This document shows, piece by piece, positions 1-10,860 of a stretch of 64,000 bases of DNA. The notes under the pieces were generated by a model. It was not told the DNA's origin, did no database searches, and saw nothing but the letters and a program-made list of their open reading frames with translations. The stretch spans positions 3,434,001 to 3,498,000 of the forward strand of contig CM056561.1 of the NCBI GenBank assembly GCA_029721515.1, read 5' to 3'. A program made the translations under genes and the position numbers. The stretch comes from Synanceia verrucosa. Its lineage: Eukaryota > Chordata > Actinopteri > Perciformes > Synanceiidae. Each line of letters starts with the position of its first letter. The first letter of the stretch is position 1.

Positions 1-100
1 TGTCGTTGGGGTCGAAGGTCATGATGTGATGGACCGCTTCGCTGGCAGGCAGCTTCAGTGTCCACTGATTGGCCAAGGTCAGGTTCGGTAAGAGGGTCAG
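1..100 (-). CDS. plxnd1: plxnd1 exon 3 (partial, cut by window edge)
   Basis: After an acceptor reading TTTCTCACAG (complement of 101-110) the exon opens in frame 0 with LTLLPNLTLANQWTLKLP and continues SEAVHHIMTFDPND up to position 1. The VHHIMTFDPND string corresponds to human VHHVMQFDPAD at the end of the sema domain, and residue spacing from exon 2 is identical to human. An N-linked sequon (NLT) is present. The rest of the exon lies outside the window. Confidence 0.88.
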   Translation of the reverse strand, partial: MTLLPNLTLANQWTLKLPASEAVHHIMTFDPND

Positions 101-1084
101 CTGTGAGAAAGACACCAGAGCAGAGGACAGAAGGGAAATGTGCTATCAGTGTTTCCACCAACTTAATTCAGCTGGGAAAAGTCAACCGAACAACATTTTG
201 CTGCTCAAATATTTGAGCATTGCTCAGTATAAGCAGTCTGTTCTCATTTCCAGGTTGTCAAATACCATTCGATACCAACGCACCAGGCGCTTTCCGTTAA
301 CTCCAACCTAAGCCCATCCAGTATTAAAGCTAAGTGCTGTGGTGATGCACATGGCAGGTGGTGGGGAGGTGAGCAAACACAAGACTTTCATCCAGGAGAG
401 CTCTGTTTGTTTCACCTCACGGTCAGCTGTGGGTTCATTTCCCGTGTTCACAACTGTTGCTGTTGTTTTTCTTAAACTTAACAATATGGTTTTGTTGCCT
501 GAAAGAACACAAGTGTTTTTTATTTAATTCACAATTCTAAGCACGTTTGCTGCGACTGAAAAAGGGACGCCGAGGGGTCGGCTAGAGAGGAGAACTCGTC
601 GCAGCTCAACCACAGTACTTTTCTGTTGATCGAGCAACTCAGTTCATATTCAAACCAGGTGTTTTTCTGAGACGAAGCAGCTTTTTTATTCACTTCCCCC
701 AGCTGCTTTTGGCAGGGCCATCCTCATCACGATCACTCCACTAACTCGGAGGCACCTCGCTACCTGGCTGGCACTAAGGTGTTTCAGGAAGATAAACTCA
801 TTCTTTTGTAAAGGAACTTTTGCCCGACTGAGATACACAAGACAGTACCAAAAATCTGAAATGAATGCATGTGTGTGTAATCAATAACTGCCAGTTTGGG
901 TTAATTGTATATTTAAAAAAAAAAAAAAATCACAACTTTTATTTCAAAATAAGGAGTTCTTTCGTTCAAACTGTGCTTAATCTCGTTTCACCGAGCGCTG
1001 ACTTATCTGCATGCTGGCCTTCCTGCAGCTCTAGATAATAAAACGGGTGACATGTTCTCACGTACGCTCAATCATAAGCACACA

Positions 1085-1118
<34 letters not shown>

Positions 1119-2142
1119 GAGAGGGCTGTGTAAAAAAAACAAACTGTGCTGAGTGAGACTTCCTGTCACGCAGACAGTGAAAGCTCCTATTTTCTACCAT
1201 TTGTTGGGTCCCTCTCCAGTGGAGACATCCTGCCATCCTGAGGAACTGGCAAACTGGACCAGCATCTGGTGACAAGCACGGGTTGTGTCACTTCTCCATC
1301 CACACACACACACACACACACTCAAAATCATCACCACCCACTGAGATGTTTGCTGGTTAATGTAAAACCAGAGCAGACACAAGCTTAGTAAACCATCAGC
1401 TTAATCTGTGATGAGAGGCGTTATCTCCATCTCCAAATACTGTATCAGTGGTTTTTATAACACCACCCACCCAGATAGTAAGCAGCTGTGCTACGTCTGC
1501 AAACACAAACGCTGAGTGACACAATGAGGAGTGGGTAAACAGCAGCCCACACACCTGGATGAGGAGCAGAGGAGGAGGAGCGAGGAGTGAGGAGGGCTGT
1601 GTCACAGCGAGCCACCAGGTCCACCAACAAAACACCTGCTGCACTGGCAGGTCGCTCTGACTCTGATGAAAGACCCCTATTCATCTGAGGAGTACTCAGC
1701 CGCTGTGCGCCTATTCTCAACGCCAAGGTGTAAAAGAGAGAGAATAAAGGCATGGAGGTGAGGCGGGAGGGAGAGAGGACAAGAAAGAGAAGGAGATAAA
1801 GTCTGTTTGTTTGCACAAAAAAAAGAATCAAAGTGCCTTTCATATTTGAGATGGAGAGACCATGAAGCGATGAACTGAGAGGTGGAGGAAGAGTGAGATG
1901 AAGACAGCCACCGTGAGGAGTGGAAAATGGAAGTCAGCTGTGATGAGGGGGGGAGACTTCATTAAAAAATGCATGTAATTACAAATTACTTCACCGAGGG
2001 CCCTCTGAAAGACAGTAAAAGAGGCCTAACTTAATCTGAACCACTGTTCCCCTGTGTTCAGTCTGAGCCAAACTCACAGTCAGAATCACATTACACACAC
2101 TAACAGCACCATTAACCTCTGCAACAGCTCTATCCTCAGGGC

Positions 2143-2186
<44 letters not shown>

Positions 2187-3210
2187 GGATGCATACATAC
2201 ACCGACAATAAAAGACACATGGGCTAAAAAAAACATGGCGTTTGTCGCCCAAGGTCACAGGAATACCACGCTCTGAGCGAACACACACACATATATAGCT
2301 CATAATCACAGGGTATGCACTCATCTGAGTAAACACATGAAATCACTAAACCGCTCGCACCGGCCTGCAGACAAAGTCAAACACCCAAAAGCACAGTCAA
2401 ACCTGCAATCAAGCAAACAGACGTAGACAAACACACACACACACAGTGGCTAACACCAACCCGACCGACGTTGGGCTTCTGATATAAATCATCCAAAAAC
2501 TAATTACTGCGCGCTCAGCTGGGGCTGAAGCAGTGAGGAGCTCTTTAAGGAGCCCGAAATGAAACGCCCCTTCAGCAGAAAGCTGCTGGTGTTGTAAAAG
2601 GTGGGCTAATGCTAAACAATAGGGTCAGTTTATGATGTTTCCTGCAGACAGCTCGTAGTCAGGCTGCTCCTCAGCTCGGCTCAGCTCGGCTCAGCTCAGC
2701 CAGGGGTGACTAGGAATGTGGTTGAGGCAGAATTAAGGAATGCTGTTAATTGGGGACGTGGGCGGGCTTTTCACCAGCCGGACCCTCTGCAGATGTTGAG
2801 GTCACACACAGCAGGGCTGAGTCATACTTCGTCGACCGCCCCTGTTTAAATGTCTTTCTGGTGATCTCTTGGTGGCAATAAGCAGGTCTGAGGAACATTA
2901 GAGCACATGATTAGGACGTCTTAATGGGCCGTGATGGGTCATGGACGAGTGGAGCAGAGGAGGGGGGGGGGTGGACAGTGCTGAGAACCAACGAGATGAA
3001 AGCAGACATTCCTCCCAGTGTTTCATCACACCTAGGTTTGGTTTATTGAAAGACTCGGCGGCCACATCAGAGCAGCACGGCGGAACCGTCTCCGTTATAG
3101 TGTTTTTCCAAGCTTAAGGGCTCGATCACATTAAAAATATTAACTCCATTCAGCGGTGAACATCTGCTGCAGCTGTGCTCTGAATGGTAGCTTAAGTTTC
3201 ATGTCACTGA

Positions 3211-3245
<35 letters not shown>

Positions 3246-6200
3246 TCACCTTACGAAGTCGTCCATTACTGGTTCCCAGGAAGACCACAGTGTGGTTGTG
3301 CACATTGTCCACAGACACTGAACTGAGACCTGTGTATTCAACCAGAGGAAGAGCCCTCAGGGAGCGCCGCAGGGCCAGAGGGTGCTGCAGGTGGGCCGCA
3401 CCGCAGTCCAGCTGCTCGGGCTGCAACTGCAACACGAACAAAACCAGAGTGAGATCAATGCTCGTTAGCTCTCACCGTACAGATTAGAAAACAGCAGAGA
3501 ACAGAGCAAAAGTACACCGTGGCGTGATGAAAGCCGATAGCAGCCATCACGACGGTGCCGCTCATTCTTCTAAATCACTTTTCAGACATCCCAGAACACT
3601 TGAAAGGGGCTTACAAGGGTCTTCAACACTCATAAGACTCTGCTTTGGTCAAATCCCTCGGCAGGCAATGATAAAACATTAGTGCCATGCTTCGATGAGT
3701 GCCGGGATCTATTGGGAATTCTGTGAATACATCAGAGCATGCAAAGGCGAACAAAAAAGAAAAAGAAAGAGAAAGAAAGAATTAAGCACAGTGGATATTT
3801 GTAGAGTCGTTTCCCACGGGTCCTTCTGCTCGCCGCCTCGTCTCTCTTATCATGAATTGTGTCTGGCTTTCCCTCAGTGATGGCCTTCAGACTGCCGACT
3901 ACAAAAAAGATCGCATTTCAGCGACCATGGCAACGCCATGTTGGAAAACACAACTCAGATTCTGTGACTGGTGACTAGGTTGAGTTTCTGAGCTACTCGC
4001 TGAATTTGCACATTTGTCTTATGCTATGAATTTGCTCGTTGTCTGGTTTATAACAGACCTACTGAACTGTATTTGACTGTGGACAATTAAACTCCCCCAG
4101 TTTGTGGTTTCCACACTGTGGACAATAAATTTAGTGTCTATTAAGTATTTGCACAGGTGAGAATAGCAGCACGCCAGCTATTCTGCTATTTACACATGGT
4201 CACGTTAAATATGCTACTTAATTTAACGACAATTAGCTCATAGCTAGTTTAACATTAGTAGTAATACAAAGATCAACAAAACATGCAGGAATTTCTTTCA
4301 GGACATCGAGGTTTGAGTCACAAGAAGTGCCTATTTTTACACTTAAAGTTGACTTATTATTTTCAGTTTGCAGTGGCAGTTTGGTTAGGTTTAGGCAAAT
4401 CAACCACTTTGGTTAGGTTTGGGAAAATATGCATACAGTATCTAATGCTTGGGTTGGTGCAAATAGCATCGTCTGCCCTGATATGTACACACAGATGCAA
4501 ACAGTACTGTTGGCTAACGAACGAACGAGCAAACGAACTAAGAAACTAACTAATGAATTAACAATCAAACGAAGGAAACTAACTGACATTACACAGTAAT
4601 ATAAAAGCCCTCTCTAAACCACTTTGAATTGAGCAGTTGTCTTTTTGAAAAAGGCCAAATGAGACTGGATTCAGAGATGTGGTCACGGGAGGACTGGCCC
4701 CGGGGCCACGGCCGACAACACGCTTTGTGACCTGACAGCACGTCGTGTCGCAGGACGCCGTCCTCTGACCTCATCTCTGTCCGTCAACACGACCACAACG
4801 GAAAGCAGGAACTGCACTGCATTCCTGCTAAGCTGTGCGGCGCTCTCTCTGCTTTCATTATCAGACGTCATTGCCATAAAGGGACGACACAGAGGGCAAA
4901 CATAGTGTACGACTCTTTCCTTTAGGGCAAATATTTCACATCCAAATGGAAAGCATGTAATATTTGACTCTGTGCGTTCACAAAGATGTTATTTATTCAC
5001 TAATACTGTGCTTTGGTTAGTTACCAGCATGCTCAATAACAAGAAAAAAGACATGTGTGAGAAACAAAGCAGACTATTGACCCCTCCTTTCTTCATATTT
5101 GATAAGACGAGGATAAGATGTGAGGGGGTCGCACCCTTCCCATAACCCCCAGCGTGGCTCTGGAGCATCTTTCCAGCTATCATGACCTCTGCTCGTGACA
5201 CAGGAGATGCCCTCTCCAAGTCAGGAGCCTCAGGGCCACAGAGGCTCAGCAGTCATGAGTGAGTTTGTGTTGTTTGGTAGAGTCACAACAAATATTCAAT
5301 ATTCAGTAACAACCAGACACAGATTATTGACCAGGATGTTTGTTTGGACACTGAACTGATTAACAGTGGTACTAATAATATTATCAAACTAGAGCTCTAA
5401 TATTTATCATCATCTGATGGGAACACATCCAGTTTGAATCCAATAACAAAAAAATAATGCATAGATAAGAAGGCATGACATAAAAAGTGGGAAAATGTGT
5501 TGTTGGGGTTAATAATTGTTCTCTTGTCCCGTCAAGATACTTTTTTAAAGAAAAACTTGGGTCGGAGCTGCCTCAGTAATTGACTTTCTATTTACTTCCC
5601 ATTGTTCCTGTTAAATTAGACTTTTAGTCTGATGTCACTTGATATAAAATGTACATTTTTTCCTCATCATGCCCTCATCAAATCAAAGTAATTTCAACCA
5701 TTCTAACCGTGTGGACTGCTGAAATGGATCAGTGCTCGCTTACCACCAGGTTCCCCTTCTGGATGCAGGCTGCCCCGGAGCCCTGGATCACGCTGTCCAG
5801 CACCTGCACGTCGCTGCTGGGGGAGTTGGAGCAGTTCCTGCGGCCCTGCCGGATCTCCTCGTCGATGTCTCCAAACTTGAAGGCGCACAGCGCAGACTTT
5901 CTGTCCGGCTTGGAAAACACTCCAAACAGGTATGGCTCGGAGCCCCGCCCGTCCTCCGTGTGGATGTCCGCGGGGTAAACGGACAGCAGCCGGTTGTAAA
6001 TGTTCCCGTTAAATCCACACTGTAGCGGCATCTGGATGTAGGACTCGGTGAGCTTCCTGCTCTCGGGCCCGCTGGGTTTTCGGGGGTTCTCTGTGTCCAG
6101 ACAGATCCTGGCCAGGATGCTGTTGGGCTGGCTCTCCTTGTGGCCCATTTTTGCGTCATTATTAAAGGCGATGTAGGAATAAGTCTTCTGCATGAAAGCG

Positions 6201-6955
6201 TGCACGAAGTTCAGCTTGTTTTTGGTTTTAACGTCCTGTTTGATCTTGAACACGTTGTCCTCTGAGGGGTTGATGTCATAGGTGAAAAGTCGGGATAAAT
6301 CCTTGATGTTCAGGGAGCGGATGGCGATCTCCGGGGTGTTCTCGAAGCGCAGGTCCTCCTTGCTGTGGTTCTTGGGGAAAAACTGGGTACCAGCCCCTGT
6401 GTAAGTGGCCCCGACGAGGAGCCGGGTGTTCCCCCCGTGGCTCCTGAAGATGAGCCCCACCGTGGAGGCGTTCGGGTGGTTGGCAGCGATGTTGAGCATG
6501 CTGGGGAAAACTGTCTTCTCGCCCTGCTGTGGGAACTCCACCGCTATCTCCGAAATGTTCCCCATTTTCCTGAGCTCACAAAAGCCTTGGTACACGGACC
6601 CGCACACCACCACGACCCCCTGCTCTCGGTCCAGCTTCAGCAGCTTGTTGTGGTTGTCGGTGAGGGATTTGGGATGCTCGCACGGAGCCTGGGGCAGCTG
6701 TGGCGCATGGCACAACAGGTTGTCCTCCACCGGCCCGGTCCTCTTCTCCACCTCGAGGCTCAAGGTCCCGTTCAGCTGGTAGACCGTGTTGACGGTGGCC
6801 AGGTAGACCGTTCTGGACACCGGGTCCACCACGAAGTTATTGGTCTGATTTGGAGACAGGAATGCCTGTTGGATGTGCAGCGCGCTGGCACTCCGGCGCG
6901 TCTCCAAAGCCAGGGCGCCGAGGAGCAGAAGAGCTGTGGCTATTGAAGGAGGCAT
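1..6955 (-). CDS. plxnd1: plexin-D1, 5' part of the gene (three exons, 3' end outside window)
   Basis: Plexin-D1 is a single-pass cell-surface receptor. It binds SEMA3E (and SEMA3A-neuropilin complexes) and, through its cytoplasmic GAP domain, inhibits R-Ras/Rap signalling in vessel patterning and axon guidance. The coding segments seen are 5744-6955, 3250-3426 and 1-100, read right to left, joined in phase 0 at both introns with GT..AG borders. The joined product (about 496 residues) covers signal peptide and sema domain. Diagnostic D1-like strings are CHAPQLPQAPCEHP, VFPSMLNIAANHPNASTVGL, FENTPEIAIRSL, and LQPEQLDCGAAHLQHP in exon 2. These match remembered mammalian PLXND1 far better than plexins A, B or C. 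The PSI and IPT domains, membrane segment and GAP domain must lie to the left of the window. The neighbour tmcc1 on the same strand repeats the human PLXND1-TMCC1 order. Confidence 0.95.
1079..1119 (+). repeat. CA microsatellite
   Basis: About 20 CA units with one interruption, in plxnd1 intron 2. Confidence 0.9.
2141..2183 (+). repeat. CA microsatellite
   Basis: About 20 CA units with one early interruption, in plxnd1 intron 2. Confidence 0.9.
3212..3244 (+). repeat. GT microsatellite next to the exon 2 donor
   Basis: About 16 GT units (CA on the coding strand), running almost into the plxnd1 exon 2 donor. Confidence 0.9.
3250..3426 (-). CDS. plxnd1: plxnd1 exon 2: C-terminal part of the sema domain
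   Basis: This exon has 59 codons in phase 0 on both sides. The acceptor reads ...GTGTTGCAG before TTGCAGCCC, and the donor is GTGAGACAC at 3241-3249. The product runs LQPEQLDCGAAHLQHPLALR to FLGTSNGRLRK and aligns with human PLXND1 without a gap across the exon 1/2 junction (NLV|LQPEQLDCG). It contains the last sema blades, including the VDNVHNHTVVFLGTSNGRL segment found before the PSI domain in all plexins. A GT microsatellite starts only a few bases beyond the donor, which may affect donor recognition. Confidence 0.93.
3427..5743 (-). other. plxnd1: plxnd1 intron 1
   Basis: About 2.3 kb between exon 1 and exon 2. No coding exon was recognised. An RFX/X-box-like half palindrome, CCATGGCAAC, lies at 3925-3934. 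A degenerate AACG tetranucleotide tract lies near 4514-4584, and a GGTTAGGTTT repeat near 4384-4425. Confidence 0.8.
5744..6955 (-). CDS. plxnd1: plxnd1 exon 1: signal peptide and most of the sema domain
   Basis: This exon has 404 codons starting at ATG 6955. Residues 1 to about 25 (MPPSIATALLLLGALALETR) form a hydrophobic signal peptide. The sema beta-propeller begins near residue 27 (HIQQAFLSPNQTNNFVVDP). Several N-glycosylation sequons are visible (NQT, NGT, NIS, NAS, NHS, NCS), and cysteines sit in the plexin sema pattern (LCHAPQLPQAPCEH, VVCGSVYQGFCEL, LQCGFNG, SALCAFKF). The exon ends ...AACCTGGTG followed by the donor GTAAGC at 5738-5743, in phase 0. It is GC-rich and CpG-rich compared with its surroundings, as is usual for a first exon near a CpG promoter. 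One very large first exon carrying most of the sema domain is the known plexin gene layout. Confidence 0.95.
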
Positions 6956-7225
6956 TTTTCCTTCTGACCGGCTTCCGCGTGTTCTGTGCCGAGGGGTGCA
7001 TTGAGCAAAGACAAAATTGTGTGTTTGTTCCTACTGCGACAATACGAGAGGAAAGGCTGTTTCCTGCTCAACGCCTCGACCCAGAATGACGCGATAAGCG
7101 AGTCGTGCTTCCTCTTCTGTTCAGGCTGCCTCCCCTGTCCCTCTCTCCCCACCGAGCAGCTCAGCAGCCTCTCTCCCGAGGCGCCCTGAGCCACGACAGC
7201 TCACCGAGATTTTTATGATCTTTAA
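6956..7225 (-). promoter_or_regulatory. plxnd1: plxnd1 5' UTR and probable core promoter
   Basis: Upstream of ATG 6955 the minus strand is GC-rich for about 240 bp and then turns abruptly AT-rich. At the boundary the minus strand carries a TATA-like CATAAAAATC near 7210-7220, which would place transcription start near 7185. The start site is inferred from composition and the TATA-like string only. Confidence 0.45.
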
Positions 7226-10200
7226 ACAACACTGACAAACAGGTCATTAGGATTATTTGGTGCGCAATTTCTGCACCATATCACGGCTGCGCAAACTTGT
7301 TTGGAGTGGTTATTATTCAAGAATTAATTCACAAATAAATTGTTATCCAACTAAAAGTACAACTTTTAGTAAAATCTGGTCTTAAGCCTCTGAATGACAT
7401 TTGTTCATGGTTTGCTACATTTGGAACATTTTTTTCTCATCCAACTACAAGATTTTTAATTCAAACTGATAAAATTAACTTTCAATATGGACTTATTTTG
7501 AGCTCATCCTGTCTTATGAAGTCGTATTGACCATGTGTCCTGCTGTTTCTTTCCAGCTCTTGATGAATCTCCACCCCTGCGTGGTTCCGCTCGTCTTGGG
7601 GTTAATGACGGGTCACAGTCCCACCTCCTGTGCGCTCCAGTCCCTCGGCTCTCAGATTAGTTCTGCAGATCCGGAGGGTTCCGTTTTTGGGCACATACGG
7701 CACGGTAAGCACCGTGAAAGTGCTACCAGATGGGCACACAAGCACACCTTTCCGGCTTTTTGACATTCACATCCATCCAACAGCTTTCTTGCGCGCTTCG
7801 CCTCATAAATATTCAAGCGCAACACATGCGCCCCCACTCAAAAATGCACGAATATGGTTAGCATTTTTTTGTCTCCTGGATGGAGTGTGCATACACTCAC
7901 ATCTCAGAATAGAAATGAACGGTCCCCCTGTAGGCAAACCACCACCTATGTGTCAGACACAGCATAAATCAGTTTGCAGCGAGCCGGGCAAGTGTTATCT
8001 CTGAATACATGCAATAATTAAAGTTGATGCTAAATCGTGCGCAATCGCTTGTGCCTATTTACTGTGGACTCCTCTGGGGATGAACTGGCTCTCTCCTCTC
8101 GTCACCACTCGCAGCTTTCAGTGCACGAGATAAGTGCGCCCCGTGTTTACCTTGGCGCACAGCCATGCGCATCAAATCTGCCAGTGTGGAAAAGGAGGAA
8201 AGCGCTCTGATAAAGTGCAACATAATGACCCCCCCCAACACCACCTTCATAAGTGCGCACGTGCGTGTGAGCGCGAGTTTGGACTGGCGCACGAGGTCCT
8301 GCAGGTTGGAGTTGCTCAGTGAAACATTCAAACATTAAACTGGATTAATCTGTGAAAGAGAGAGTGGAGGTTAGAATAAGTGAGGGGGTCGAGCTCTCTC
8401 CTGTGTTTCTAATGAAAATATTGTCCCGCTCGGTTAAAGGCCTCTTCCACCCAACCTGCTTCCTTCCTGATAAGGCGCAACACCTCCTTGAGTTCAGACC
8501 TCCTCCCTCACAGAAGACCAGTGCTGACACAACCTGAAGAACATCTTGAAGACATACAAGGCAACATATCTCCATCTAGTGGCGACATGAGAAACCTGTA
8601 ACAGGTGAGCGCAGCGATTCATTCACACACAGACATTAAATAAAAGCAGAAAGCCACGATGATGGCTCTGAGTTAGTCAGGAATGCACTTTATTTATTCC
8701 ACACTTAGAAAAGGACATCAGAAGGCACTGGAGTAGTTTAGCGCACAAACCCTGCGTCATAGGTGTCACCAAGGTCGAGCTGAGGTCAAAGGTCAGCCCA
8801 CTCTCCACGTGTCTGAAGCGGATCAATAAATCTAAGGTTTTAATTGCATGTCCAGCTCGAGAGGAACGGAGTCTAGGATGTTTTGGGGTTTTCTCTCTCA
8901 ACGAGGATGACAACAATCCTGACCTGAGTTGATTCATTTTATCCCACCGAGGCCTGCCGTCTTTAAGAGTGACAACATTTAACGCCTCTATCAAAAGGTT
9001 TGTCGAGCCTCAGCCTGCTCATGTGTTATCTAGCCGTGTGCTAAAGTGCAGCTGTACAGCTCAAATGATCTGTTAGGAAATCAGCTTCTCAGCATGAAAA
9101 TTAAGAATTTAATGTGCTGGGTCATCTTGTTGTGTCCTTGACTTAATGAGAAAGAAAGAAAGAATGAAAGAAAAAGAAAGGCCAGCTAAGGAACTGTACT
9201 CAAGGTGCAGAAACACACAACTGAAAATCTGAAGTTCAGTCGTTTTCCTTCTTGTAAAAAGACACACCGTTGACATTCAGGCAAGACATTCGTGACCTAT
9301 CTGAACAGAAGCGACCTGCTGTCTTTGTCTCCTCCAGCTCTCAGGCATCCCTGGGGAGACGAAGGTTTGGCACTGGGTGATTACCACCAAAAGACGGCGC
9401 ACTCATAGAAAAAGAAGGACGGCCAGAGAAATAATACGCAGGCAGAAAGTCTGATGAGGAGCGGGGACAATATCAGTGTGCATGTGACTGTCATGGCAGT
9501 GGAGGCGACTTGCAGTGTGGATATAAAGCAGCAGTGTTCCTGCTCCAGCTGAGATGGAGCCGGATAAGCACCAGAGGCCTCTCTTTCCTGACCTGATCAC
9601 ATCAAATATGGCGGGTCGGAGACACTCATCCTGGTTAATTGATTTTACTTGGAAGATGGGCTTTTGCCATTGCTTTTAAAACACAATAACAGTTCCCAAT
9701 AACTGATGTTTCTTGAATGAAAACATGCAGTTTTCATGTTGCAAATATGGCCGACGCTTAACAACAACCAGATGCTCTCTGTGTGTTTGTGTGCCGTTTC
9801 TATGGTGAGCAGCCCACTGTTAATTTTCCCTCTAAAACTGGCCCATTCTGTCTTTGTGTTTCAGTTCTAATCTCCCTTATTGAACACAGTTTTTTCTTGT
9901 TTTACTTAAAACAGGAATTAAGTAAAAGCACGTCATTAGAAATGGTAAGGAAGCACAAAAAGTCTGTCGTCATGGTGACGCTCAAAGGTCACCGTCAGTC
10001 CTTCAAAATGTTCTGTGTGAACAAATTTCATCACAGCAAGAAAAGTGCAACTCCCAGGAAGCTTTTCAGCCATGGTTCAAATCTACCAATCACAGCTAGG
10101 TAAGAGTTCAATCAACCACTTTATCACATTTACACGTGTCTACAACTGGACTGGAAATCACAAATCGCCAGGCCAGTTTCCTGACTAAGCTCCCATTACA

Positions 10201-10398
10201 CCGACAGGAGCATAATGCTACATGGTACTGAATAAAATAACAGTGAAAAATAAAAATAATATTATTAGAAATAATAATATTATAATTGATTAAACTCTAA
10301 AGATAAAAACAGTACAATGCTGCATACTGAGGGACAGCAACACAGCAGTTCATTTTCAAGAAGTGTAAACAGTCTCGTCCTTCCTAACAATCATGAGC
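7226..10398. other. plxnd1-tmcc1 intergenic region
   Basis: About 3.2 kb between the plxnd1 promoter and the tmcc1 3' end. No coding exon is supported; the open frames here show no family resemblance. It holds a perfect DR1 nuclear-receptor motif (8783-8795) and a purine-rich GAAA tract near 9147-9180, and probably includes plxnd1 upstream regulatory DNA. Confidence 0.7.
8783..8795 (+). promoter_or_regulatory. perfect DR1 nuclear-receptor element
   Basis: The string AGGTCAAAGGTCA is two exact AGGTCA half sites with a one-base spacer. This is the consensus for RXR heterodimers such as PPAR-RXR, and for HNF4 or COUP-TF. It lies about 1.8 kb upstream of the plxnd1 start codon. The motif is visible; any function is inferred. 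Confidence 0.5.
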
Positions 10399-10404
10399 TT
10401 TATT
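10399..10404 (-). terminator. tmcc1: candidate tmcc1 polyadenylation signal AATAAA
   Basis: The minus strand reads AATAAA here, about 190 bp downstream of the tmcc1 stop codon. Other weaker AT-rich hexamers lie further left near 10.23-10.27 kb, so a longer 3' UTR is possible. Confidence 0.4.
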
Positions 10405-10593
10405 CTGTTTCCACTTTTTCTCCCGTGTCTGAATGAGCTCGGACAATTTTTCAGTGCCCGGCGTTCTTCAAACTTCCTGCATTGGCCGCAGTTAAATTTG
10501 CATCACCTGGCGTCACCAAAGCATCATGTGCTGGCTGGAGACCAGTCTTCCTGGAGGCGGCAGGGCGCGGTGCGTATACCCTGACAGAGCAGC

Positions 10594-10860
10594 TTAGTTT
10601 CTCCACAAGAAGGCCAGCAGGAGGATGAAGAGGAGGGTGGCAAACGAGCGTGCGCGCGTCTTCATCAGCGGGACGACGCAGTTGGCCACAGTTGAGACGA
10701 AGACCAGAACGACGGCCATGAGGGCCAGCAGCACATTCATAAGTTTTCCCAGGAGGGTTCGGGCCGTGGCGTTTTCCAGCCCCTCCAACTGGATGACCTG
10801 CTGTTGTTGCTGCTGGAGCTCCATCTTAGAGATCCTGGTCTGACACACCTCCAGCGCCTC
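10594..10860 (-). CDS. tmcc1: tmcc1 last coding exon: coiled-coil end and two membrane segments
   Basis: The acceptor is TTTGCTCTGCAG, then GAGGCGCTGGAG. The product is EALEVCQTRISKMELQ, a run of six glutamines, VIQLEGLENATAR, then a first hydrophobic segment (NVLLALMAVVLVFVSTVANC) and a second (SFATLLFILLLAFLW). The stop TAA is at 10594-10596. The frame ends ...FLWRN, whereas mammalian TMCC1 continues after FLWK with about 15 more residues (HWDALFSYVERF...). I found no donor near the end that would restore that tail. Confidence 0.93.
   Translation of the reverse strand, partial: EALEVCQTRISKMELQQQQQQVIQLEGLENATARTLLGKLMNVLLALMAVVLVFVSTVANCVVPLMKTRARSFATLLFILLLAFLWRN

Larger units (their letters stand above)
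101..3249 (-). other. plxnd1: plxnd1 intron 2
   Basis: About 3.1 kb of intron with no coding exon that I could support. It holds several CA/GT microsatellites (near 1079-1119, 1302-1321, 2141-2183 and 3212-3244), an A-tract near 916-930, and a short tandem array of the decamer CTCGGCTCAG near 2671-2700. Short open frames here are mostly translations of the CA tracts. Confidence 0.85.

Noticed and set aside
1072..2336. Cys/Val-rich small proteins in plxnd1 intron 2
   Set aside because: They are translations of CA/GT microsatellites.
5732..6946. Long open frames on the plus strand opposite plxnd1 exon 1
   Set aside because: They mirror the GC-rich coding strand, show no family motif and contradict the clear plexin frame on the minus strand.
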